A DNA stretch of 16,984 nt from JBOGED01 sp050743625 (GTDB taxonomy: Bacteria > Actinomycetota > Nitriliruptoria > Euzebyales > Egibacteraceae): NCBI GenBank assembly GCA_050743625.1, contig JBOGED010000523.1:1-16984 (forward strand). Reading direction: 5' to 3'. Below the pieces are notes generated by a model that was not told the DNA's origin, did no database searches, and saw only the letters and a program-made list of their open reading frames with translations. A program made the position numbers and the translations under genes. The number at the start of each line of letters is the position of its first letter. Positions within the stretch are counted from its first letter, which is position 1. This document shows positions 6,765-14,863 of the stretch, in pieces.

Positions 6765-8462
6765 ATGCCCTTTCCCAGCGACCTCGACATCGCCCGCGCG
6801 GCCCGGCTCAAGCCCTTGGCCGACATCGGTTCGTCCGTCGGGCTCGGTCCGCATCTGCTCGAGCCGTACGGCGAGCATGTGGCCAAGATCAAGCTCGAGG
6901 CCATCGAGGAGCTGGCCGACCGCCCCAAGGCCCGCTACGTGGTCGTGTCGGCGATCACCCCGACTCCGCTCGGTGAGGGCAAGACGACGACGACCGTGGG
7001 GCTGGGCCAGGCGTTCCGCCACATCGGGCGATCCGCGACGGTCGCCATTCGCCAGCCGTCGATGGGGCCGACGTTCGGGATCAAGGGCGGCGCGGCGGGT
7101 GGTGGCTACAGCCAGGTCGTTCCCATGGAGCTGCTGAACCTGCACCTCACGGGCGACATGCACGCGGTCACGGCGGCCCACAACCTGTTGTCGGCGATGA
7201 TCGACAACCATTTTCACCAGGGCAACGAGCTGGGGATCGACCACCACAACGTCACGTGGCGCCGGGTGCTCGACGTGAATGACCGGGCGTTGAGGGGGAT
7301 CATCGTCGGGCTGGGCTCCCGCCAGGACGGTGTACCGCGGCAGACTGGCTTCGACATCACCGCGGCCTCCGAGGTGATGGCGGTGCTCGCGCTGGCTACG
7401 TCGTTGCAGGACATGCGCCGGCGTCTTGGGCGGATCGTCGTCGGGTACACGCGGGACGGCGCCCCGGTCACGGCGGAGGCCCTCGGCGCGGCCGGCGCGA
7501 TGACCGTGATCATGCGCGAGGCCATCAAGCCGAACCTGCTCCAGACGCTGGAGAACACGCCCGTGCTCGTCCACGCGGGCCCGTTCGGCAACATCGCCCA
7601 CGGCAACTCCTCCATCGTCGCGGACCAGATCGGCATCCACGGCGGTGACTTCCTCCTCACCGAAGCCGGTTTCGGCGCCGACATGGGCGCTGAGCGGTTC
7701 TTCAACATCAAATGCCGTAACTCTGGCCTGCGGCCAGACGCCGCGGTACTGGTCGCCACCGTCCGGGCGCTCAAGGCGCACTCAGGCCGCCACCGCATCG
7801 TGGGAGGCCGGGCGCTGCCCCCCGACCTGTTGGCAGAAAACCCCGATGAGGTCCACGTCGGTGGCGCGAACCTGCGCAAGCAGGTCGAGAACATCCGCCT
7901 CCACGGGGTCACGCCGGTGATCGCCATCAACGCGTTCCCCACCGACCATCCCTCCGAGCACCACGCCATCATCGAGATCGCGGAGGAGCTGAAGGTCCGC
8001 GCCGCGGTCACGACCCACTTCCGCGATGGTGGGCGCGGGGCCGCCGAGCTGGCGACCGCCGTCGCTGAAGCGGCTCAGGAGCCGGGAGATTTCCGGTTCC
8101 TCTATCCCGACGGCGCCTCGCTGCGCGAGAAGATCGAGACGGTCGCGAGTCGCGTGTACGGCGCCGGCGAGGTCAAGTACGACCTGATCGCCAGTCGGCA
8201 GCTCGACGCCTACGAGGAGAAGGGGTTCGGCCAACTTCCCGTCTGCATCGCCAAGACGCACCTGTCGATCTCGTCGGACCCGCGGCTGAAGGGCGCGCCC
8301 ACGGGATGGGTATTGCCCGTCCGCGAGGTGCGCGCCTCGGTCGGCGCCGGCTTCATCTACCCCATCTGCGGAGACATGCGCACGATGCCCGGCTTGGGCT
8401 CTCGCCCCGCCGCCTCACGCATCGACATCGACGAGCACGGCGAGATCGTAGGGCTGTCCTGA
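6765..8462 (+). CDS. fhs: Formate--tetrahydrofolate ligase
   Basis: A 565-residue enzyme of the usual family length that interconverts formate + ATP + THF with 10-formyl-THF, in the cytoplasm. The ATP loop TPTPLGEGKTTTT lies at 65-77. Other family hallmarks are QPSMGPTFGIKGGAAGGGYS, GDMHAVTAAHNLL, GPFGNIAHGNSS, EAGFGADMGAERFFNIKCR and, near the C-terminus, CIAKTHLSIS and RASVGAGFIYPICGDMRTMP. All look intact. The ATG at 6765 is preferred because GGAGG lies five bases upstream; in-frame ATGs at 6753 and 6729 lack a ribosome site. It is divergent from the MTHFR gene. In a catabolic methyl-transfer setting the enzyme can run towards formate with ATP recovery; in biosynthesis it runs the other way. 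The sequence does not tell which direction is used here. Confidence 0.97.
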   Translation: MPFPSDLDIARAARLKPLADIGSSVGLGPHLLEPYGEHVAKIKLEAIEELADRPKARYVVVSAITPTPLGEGKTTTTVGLGQAFRHIGRSATVAIRQPSMGPTFGIKGGAAGGGYSQVVPMELLNLHLTGDMHAVTAAHNLLSAMIDNHFHQGNELGIDHHNVTWRRVLDVNDRALRGIIVGLGSRQDGVPRQTGFDITAASEVMAVLALATSLQDMRRRLGRIVVGYTRDGAPVTAEALGAAGAMTVIMREAIKPNLLQTLENTPVLVHAGPFGNIAHGNSSIVADQIGIHGGDFLLTEAGFGADMGAERFFNIKCRNSGLRPDAAVLVATVRALKAHSGRHRIVGGRALPPDLLAENPDEVHVGGANLRKQVENIRLHGVTPVIAINAFPTDHPSEHHAIIEIAEELKVRAAVTTHFRDGGRGAAELATAVAEAAQEPGDFRFLYPDGASLREKIETVASRVYGAGEVKYDLIASRQLDAYEEKGFGQLPVCIAKTHLSISSDPRLKGAPTGWVLPVREVRASVGAGFIYPICGDMRTMPGLGSRPAASRIDIDEHGEIVGLS

Positions 8463-8498
8463 CCCGTAGCCCCGCCTCCGGCTCGCTGACGGCAGCGT

Positions 8499-8580
8499 TC
8501 CTCCGCATCCGCGGGAAAGCGGCAAGCCACCACCAGCGCGCCGGTCGGCGGGCGCAACAATCCTGCGTATCCGAGGGAAA
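8499..8580. repeat. Two imperfect 20-bp direct repeats after fhs
   Basis: TCCTCCGCATCCGCGGGAAA (8499-8518) and TCCTGCGTATCCGAGGGAAA (8561-8580) match at 17 of 20 positions, 62 bp apart, between fhs and the convergent PBP gene. Nearby, TGACCGC at 8588-8594 and GCGGTCA at 8613-8619 form a 7-bp stem. GCGGTCAG is repeated in tandem at 8613-8628, running into the PBP stop. The stem may serve as a terminator for both convergent genes. The origin of the direct repeats is unknown. Confidence 0.45.
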
Positions 8581-8624
8581 ATTGCGGTGACCGCCACGCT
8601 GGCCCCGGTCCCGCGGTCAGGCGG

Positions 8625-11213
<2,589 letters not shown>

Positions 11214-11253
11214 AGTGGGTGATTCTGCCAGCCTTCGACAGGCAACCCGAATT

Positions 11254-11275
11254 GCGAACCTGTACCGTTGTTCGC
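11254..11275. promoter_or_regulatory. Inverted repeat upstream of the PBP gene
   Basis: GCGAAC (11254-11259) and GTTCGC (11270-11275) are perfect 6-bp arms separated by 10 nt, about 40 bp upstream of the PBP start and in the 76-bp gap after DUF5318. On the plus strand it is followed by C and five Ts, so it resembles a short intrinsic terminator, but no plus-strand gene ends here. It may instead be an operator for the minus-strand PBP gene. Confidence 0.3.
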
Positions 11276-11289
11276 CTTTTTCGCAGCGC

Positions 11290-11691
11290 TCAACCCGCGT
11301 GAGCGCGGCCGAGCAGGTAGCTCTCGACGAGGTGGTTCCAACCGCATACGAGGCAACACTCGACGACGTAAGCGGTGAACGAACGGTACTGGCGGGCAAG
11401 CCCGTCGAGCTCGCGGCGTGTCCAGACGATGTGGCCCGACTTCTGGCGGAGGTCGTCGCCGAAGACATATGTGACCAGGCGGAGGGTCTCGGTCTCGTCT
11501 AACGGCACGTCGGCGCGATCATCCGCGAGCCGGCAGATAGGACACGTCCGGTGAGTGGCGGTACCGACATTTCGGGCGGCCCGAAGGAGCTCAGGGTGTG
11601 CGTCACACACGTCCTGTAGGGGGACGACCCCGCGTGTGACCTCGCGGACGAGCGCCCGCTTCGCGAGCCGGTAGTCAGTAAAGCCTCTCAT
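11290..11691 (-). CDS. DUF5318 family zinc-ribbon-like protein
   Basis: A 133-residue protein of unknown function from an actinobacterial family. MRGFTDYRLAKRALV and the ELLRAARNVG segment are typical. Two CxxC pairs, CPIC (in HRTCPICRLADD) and CLVC (in VECCLVCGWNHL), would bind one zinc ion. The ATG at 11691 is preferred over the open frame to 11802 because family proteins begin near MRGFTDYR. No Shine-Dalgarno is present, but a TAAACT -10-like box lies 11 bases upstream on the same strand, consistent with leaderless translation. It is upstream of and codirectional with the PBP gene (76-bp gap), as Rv0049 is with ponA1, suggesting a cell-envelope-related role. That role is inference from context. 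Confidence 0.9.
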   Translation of the reverse strand: MRGFTDYRLAKRALVREVTRGVVPLQDVCDAHPELLRAARNVGTATHRTCPICRLADDRADVPLDETETLRLVTYVFGDDLRQKSGHIVWTRRELDGLARQYRSFTAYVVECCLVCGWNHLVESYLLGRAHAG

Positions 11692-11702
11692 CGACAGATC
11701 AG

Positions 11703-11708
11703 AGTTTA
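11703..11708 (-). promoter_or_regulatory. Putative -10 box for a leaderless DUF5318 transcript
   Basis: TAAACT on the minus strand (11708-11703) ends 11 bases before the ATG at 11691. Transcription would therefore begin about four bases before the start codon. No -35 match is visible. Leaderless genes are common in actinobacteria. Confidence 0.35.
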
Positions 11709-11802
11709 CGGCCGAGCGCCCTTCTGGCGGGAGACGATTTTGCGCTCCCCGACGGCGCGGCGCCTGATCGCCCAACGTTCCCGCCAAGACGGTTATCGGC
11801 AC

Positions 11803-11925
11803 TTGTACTGGGCATATGGGGCCCCCAGCAGGAGCTGGGGATCTGGGCCTGGACGCTGTCGACGCGTCCGGGCCTGGCTCTCAAGATTCTCTGACGTAGA
11901 TCGCTCGGTCCATGTAGCATGGCGA
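11803..11925. other. Gene-free structured stretch between DUF5318 and PadR
   Basis: No gene is visible here. The stretch is rich in small hairpins: CCCCAGC-AGGA-GCTGGGG (11823-11840), GGACGC-tgtcgac-GCGTCC just after it, GGGCCTGG twice flanking that hairpin, and CCATG-TAG-CATGG (11910-11922) directly before the PadR -10 box. It could hold the divergent promoters of DUF5318 and PadR, a small RNA, or only GC-rich chance pairing. Confidence 0.3.
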
Positions 11926-11956
11926 TATAATGAGCCGATGCATCGCCGCGATGCAT
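11910..11956 (+). promoter_or_regulatory. PadR gene promoter with palindromic operator
   Basis: A perfect TATAAT -10 box lies at 11926-11931; the -35 region is weak. A 19-bp perfect palindrome, ATGCATCGC-C-GCGATGCAT, covers 11938-11956, exactly over the expected transcription start. A second smaller palindrome, CCATG-TAG-CATGG, sits at 11910-11922 just before the -10 box. PadR-family operators are often dyads with ATGT/ACAT-like ends and commonly overlap the regulator's own promoter, so autorepression is the simplest reading. Confidence 0.55.
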
Positions 11957-11983
11957 GGTGCGCTATTCACGGAAGACACCCTC

Positions 11984-12607
11984 ATGCTGGAGTTGGCCAT
12001 CCTCGGACTCCTCAAGGAGCGAGCGATGCATGGTTATGAGCTGCGCAAGCAGCTCGGGCAGCGGCTCGGGTTCTTCTGGAGCGTGTCGTTCGGGTCCATC
12101 TACCCCACCTTGAAGAAGCTGGAGCGGCGCGGGTTCGTCGAGAAGTTTCTCGTCGCTGACCAGATGTCCCGTCGCAGGCAGGTCTATCGGATCACCGAGC
12201 CCGGAGAGCGCGAGTTCATCGAGCTGATCTCCGAGGGAGCGAGCAGCGCGTGGGAAGAGGACAAGTTCCCACTGCGCCTCGCCTTCTTTCGTTACCTCAA
12301 GCCCGAGACGCGTATCAGGCTCCTCGAGCGCCGGAAGCAGGTGATGCAGGACAAGCTGGCCGAGGGCCAGCGCTGCATGCGTAACGCACGCTCTGACGAG
12401 TACATCCTGAAGCTCATGCGGCACGGCATGGACATCGCCGAGCACGACGTGCGCTGGCTCGACGAGCTGATCGCGGCCGAGCGAGCGGCCATCGAACCCG
12501 CGGGCCCGCAAGAGGCTTCACCCGACCAGCAGAACACATCCCAGCCCGACCTGGGGATCGCGCCGGAACGACCGAAAGTCTCGGGAAACGCACGTGATGT
12601 CGAGTGA
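11984..12607 (+). CDS. PadR-family transcriptional regulator
   Basis: A 207-residue winged-helix regulator. The N-terminal PadR domain begins MLELAILGLLKERAMHGYEL (1-20) and continues with FGSIYPTLKKLERRGFVE, the recognition helix and wing. The C-terminal PadR_C-type part (about 95-180) is helical and would form the dimer interface. The ATG at 11984 has GGAAG eight bases upstream and coincides with the conserved family start; the in-frame ATG at 11930 lies inside the -10 box and is rejected. It precedes ino1 by 87 bp on the same strand, as Rv0047c does in M. tuberculosis, so it probably controls ino1 and its own gene. The effector is unknown. Confidence 0.93.
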   Translation: MLELAILGLLKERAMHGYELRKQLGQRLGFFWSVSFGSIYPTLKKLERRGFVEKFLVADQMSRRRQVYRITEPGEREFIELISEGASSAWEEDKFPLRLAFFRYLKPETRIRLLERRKQVMQDKLAEGQRCMRNARSDEYILKLMRHGMDIAEHDVRWLDELIAAERAAIEPAGPQEASPDQQNTSQPDLGIAPERPKVSGNARDVE

Positions 12608-12610
12608 CGA

Positions 12611-12660
12611 AGATTCGTGACCGGCCCGAACCTCCGCAGGTCACGAATTTCCGCAGGTCA
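12611..12660 (+). promoter_or_regulatory. Structured ino1 leader: long hairpin with repeated 3' arm
   Basis: ATTCGTGACC (12613-12622) and GGTCACGAAT (12639-12648) are perfect complements, extended by one G-T and one A-T pair to 12611/12650, with a 16-nt loop. TCCGCAGGTCA occurs twice (12633-12643, 12650-12660), so the upstream arm TGACC could pair with either copy. The loop CCTCC (12631-12635) is complementary to the GGAG of the ino1 ribosome site (12686-12689). A terminator after PadR, a regulatory RNA switch, or a dyad bound by protein are all possible. Confidence 0.45.
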
Positions 12661-12694
12661 ACCCCGTTGGAGACCACATTACTAAGGAGATTCG

Positions 12695-13810
12695 ATGGGC
12701 AGCCGAGGCCCCCTGGAAAACAGGAAGGTACGCGTAGCCATCGCGGGGGTGGGCAATTGCGCCAGCTCATTGGTGCAAGGAGTCCACTATTACCGCGACG
12801 CCGACCCCGGTGAGCGGGTGCCGGGCCTCATGCACGTCGACCTCGCGGGCTATCACGTTCGCGACCTCGACTTCGTCACGGCGTTCGACGTCGACGCGAA
12901 GAAGGTTGGTCGCGACCTCGCCGAAGCCATCGCCGCGCCGCCCAACAACACCATCAAGTTCGCCGAGGTCCCGCCGCTGGGTATCGAGGTCATGCGCGGC
13001 CCCACGCTGGACGGGTTCGGCGAGTTCTACCGGGCAGTCTGCGCGGAGAGCGATCTCGCCCCCGTCGACGTCGTCGCCGAGCTTCGCCGCGCGCACGCCG
13101 ACGTGCTGGTCTGCTACCTGCCGGTGGGCAGCGAGGACGCCGTCCGGTTCTACGCCGCGGCGGCGCTTGAGGCGGGGGTCGCCTTCGTGAACTGCCTCCC
13201 CGCATTCATCGCCAGCGATCCGCTGTGGGCGCAGCGCTTCACCGATGCCGGCCTACCGATCATCGGTGACGACATCAAGAGCCAGGTGGGCGCGACGATC
13301 ACCCATCGGATCCTCACCCGCCTGTTCGAGGACCGCGGGGTCACGATCGACCGGACCTACCAGCTCAACTTCGGCGGCAACATGGACTTCATGAACATGT
13401 TGGAGCGGTCGCGGCTCAGCTCGAAGAAGATCTCGAAGACGCAGTCGGTCACCTCTCAGATGACCGGCGCCGTCGCGCGCGACAGCATCCATATCGGCCC
13501 CAGCGACCACGTCCCATGGCTGGAAGACCGGAAGTGGGCGTATATCCGCATGGAGGGCCGCAACTTCGGCGACGTCCCGTTGAACATCGAGCTGAAGCTG
13601 GAGGTCTGGGATTCGCCGAACAGCGCCGGAGTCGTCATCGATGCGGTGCGGTGCGCGAAGGTGGCGCTCGACCGCGGTATCGGTGGCCCGCTGCTCGGGC
13701 CGTCGAGCTACTTCATGAAGTCTCCCCCCGCGCAGTTCCCCGACGACGTCTGCCACCGGATGGTGGAAGAGTTCATCGCCGGTGACCTCCCACAACGCCA
13801 GAGCGCGTAG
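12695..13810 (+). CDS. ino1: Inositol-1-phosphate (inositol-3-phosphate) synthase
   Basis: A 371-residue NAD-dependent enzyme that turns glucose 6-phosphate into inositol phosphate, the first step to phosphatidylinositol, mannosylated lipids and mycothiol in actinobacteria. The NAD-binding motif VAIAGVGNCASSLVQG lies at 14-29. Further hallmarks are VCYLPVGSED, GDDIKSQVGATITHR, QLNFGGNMDFMNM, SKKISKTQSVTSQ and KLEVWDSPNSAGVVIDAVRC. The length fits the short actinobacterial form. The ATG at 12695 has AAGGAG five bases upstream. It is downstream of the PadR gene with a structured 87-bp gap. Its 3' end overlaps the convergent sodX gene by 38 bp. Confidence 0.97.
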   Translation: MGSRGPLENRKVRVAIAGVGNCASSLVQGVHYYRDADPGERVPGLMHVDLAGYHVRDLDFVTAFDVDAKKVGRDLAEAIAAPPNNTIKFAEVPPLGIEVMRGPTLDGFGEFYRAVCAESDLAPVDVVAELRRAHADVLVCYLPVGSEDAVRFYAAAALEAGVAFVNCLPAFIASDPLWAQRFTDAGLPIIGDDIKSQVGATITHRILTRLFEDRGVTIDRTYQLNFGGNMDFMNMLERSRLSSKKISKTQSVTSQMTGAVARDSIHIGPSDHVPWLEDRKWAYIRMEGRNFGDVPLNIELKLEVWDSPNSAGVVIDAVRCAKVALDRGIGGPLLGPSSYFMKSPPAQFPDDVCHRMVEEFIAGDLPQRQSA

Positions 13811-14156
13811 TGGCGCGTGCGTGGTAGATCGGCCGGCCTACCAGCAGGTCGCGTGGCACGGCGCCGTAGGTGCGGCTGTCGGTGCTCATCTCGGCGTTGT
13901 CACCCGCCACCACGAGATCGCCGTCCTCGGTGACGCGGATCAAGCGTTTTACTACCTCGCGTGAGGGCTCGCGCGGGTCGCGGACGACGACCAGGTCGCC
14001 CACCCGCGCGTGGCGCGTCCGCACCACAAGAAGCTGGTCCCCCGGAAAGAGCGTCGGCGCCATGCTGACGCCCGAGACCACTACCCGGTCCAGGCGCCGC
14101 CACGCGGCGACCAGCGCGACCGCCAACAGGATCCAGCGGGTTTTTCGTCGCGTCAT
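13773..14156 (-). CDS. sodX: Nickel superoxide dismutase maturation protease (SodX), S26 family
   Basis: A 127-residue signal-peptidase-like serine protease thought to remove the N-terminal propeptide of NiSOD so that the nickel hook is exposed. One hydrophobic N-terminal segment (about 8-19, WILLAVALVAAW) is followed by VVVSGVSMAPTLFPGDQLLV (25-44) with the catalytic Ser (S31). REVVKRLIRV carries the catalytic Lys (K70), and VVAGDNAEMSTDSRTYG is the conserved S26 box. It is short for S26, as SodX proteins are. No Shine-Dalgarno precedes the ATG at 14156; a TACTTT box six bases upstream suggests a leaderless transcript. It is divergent from sodN, its presumed substrate gene, and its 3' end lies inside the end of ino1. 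Confidence 0.92.
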   Translation of the reverse strand: MTRRKTRWILLAVALVAAWRRLDRVVVSGVSMAPTLFPGDQLLVVRTRHARVGDLVVVRDPREPSREVVKRLIRVTEDGDLVVAGDNAEMSTDSRTYGAVPRDLLVGRPIYHARATTRSGVVGGHRR

Positions 14157-14188
14157 ATGGTTAAAGTAACCACGGAGACCGCCGATTC

Positions 14189-14205
14189 TTGCAAATCAGT
14201 TGCAT
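14189..14205. promoter_or_regulatory. Nur-box-like operator between sodX and sodN
   Basis: TTGCAA-ATCAG-TTGCAT matches the Streptomyces Nur (nickel-responsive FUR-family) consensus tTGCaa-N5-ttGCAA at 11 of 12 arm positions. A weak promoter for sodN (TTAAAG 14161-14166, 17 nt, GATTCT 14184-14189) would place the transcription start inside the box. The box would also lie in the -35 area of the divergent sodX promoter. So one operator could serve both genes. The match is visible; binding by Nur is inference. Confidence 0.6.
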
Positions 14206-14229
14206 TTCATGCGGACAAGGAGAGCGTCC

Positions 14230-14646
14230 ATGAGCCTGTACCGCCCCCGCACCGTCTACGCCCACTGCGATATTCCCTGCGGTGTCTACGACCCGGAGCA
14301 AGCGCGCATCGAGGCGGAATCTTGCTTCAAGATCATCGAGAAGTACGAGGGCAACTCCGACCCGCTGTTCCGCGCCCGCTGCGTCGTGGTGAAGGAGGAA
14401 CGCGCCGAGCTCGCCAAGCAGCACATCTCCGTGCTATGGAGCGATTACTTCAAGCCCGAGCATCTCGAGCAGTTCCCGAACCTTCACGACATCTGCTGGC
14501 AAGCGCTCAAGCAGTGCTCAACCGTGAAGCGGTCGCTGGACAAGGCCGACGCACAGAAGCTGCTCGATCTCATCGACCAGATCGACGAGATGTGGAAGAA
14601 GACGGGTGGCCCCGAGAGCACGCGCGTCGCGGGACGACCTGGCTAG
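14230..14646 (+). CDS. sodN: Nickel-containing superoxide dismutase
   Basis: A 138-residue precursor of the hexameric cytoplasmic NiSOD, which dismutates superoxide to peroxide and oxygen. After an 11-residue propeptide (MSLYRPRTVYA) comes the nickel hook HCDIPCGVY (12-20). His1, Cys2, Cys6 and Tyr9 of the mature protein are all present, followed by the four-helix bundle (ARIEAESCFKIIEKY, WSDYFKPEHLEQFP, LLDLIDQIDEMWKKT). The ATG at 14230 has AAGGAGAG six bases upstream; an in-frame TTG at 14200 lies in the operator. The mature form is about 127 residues, slightly longer than the Streptomyces enzyme because of a short C-terminal extension (ESTRVAGRPG). It is divergent from sodX, which should process it after Ala11. 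Confidence 0.97.
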   Translation: MSLYRPRTVYAHCDIPCGVYDPEQARIEAESCFKIIEKYEGNSDPLFRARCVVVKEERAELAKQHISVLWSDYFKPEHLEQFPNLHDICWQALKQCSTVKRSLDKADAQKLLDLIDQIDEMWKKTGGPESTRVAGRPG

Positions 14647-14662
14647 CTGATCCGCGGCGCCA

Positions 14663-14709
14663 TTTGTGCTGGATATCGGCGGTCCGTACTCCGCCGGGTC
14701 CAGCACAAA
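14663..14709. terminator. Long two-tier hairpin after sodN, probable terminator
   Basis: TTTGTGCTGGA (14663-14673) pairs perfectly with TCCAGCACAAA (14699-14709). Inside, CGGCGG (14677-14682) pairs with CCGCCG (14691-14696) around an 8-nt loop. It starts 17 bases after the sodN stop. There is no T-run after it, so termination would rest on the long GC stem. Confidence 0.65.
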
Positions 14710-14766
14710 GACCTTCGGCAACGGGCCACGAGAGGCCGACCGCGCCCCCCGCGCCTCCGCAGAGTA

Positions 14767-14804
14767 GCGGAACTTTTGCGTTCCGCCTGTGTACCTATAT
14801 AGGG
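14767..14804 (+). promoter_or_regulatory. Hairpin and possible promoter upstream of the EAL response regulator
   Basis: GCGGAAC (14767-14773) and GTTCCGC (14780-14786) form a perfect 7-bp stem with a 6-nt loop. An AT-rich TATATA element follows at 14796-14801, in a region otherwise about 65-70 percent GC, and is the likely -10 box. TTGCGT at 14776-14781 would be a -35 box but is only 14 nt away, so the -35 assignment is unsure. The remainder of 14647-14863 holds no gene that I can see. Confidence 0.35.
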
Positions 14805-14863
14805 GATTGCATGATACTGGAGGCGACCCCGCCGCTTGCCCGGTAAAGCTGGAGGACCGCCTC

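Noticed and set aside
11254..11275. LexA/SOS box upstream of the PBP gene
   Set aside because: The arms CGAAC and GTTCG fit, but the spacer is too long: 10 nt between the GCGAAC and GTTCGC arms, where the actinobacterial SOS box has 4.
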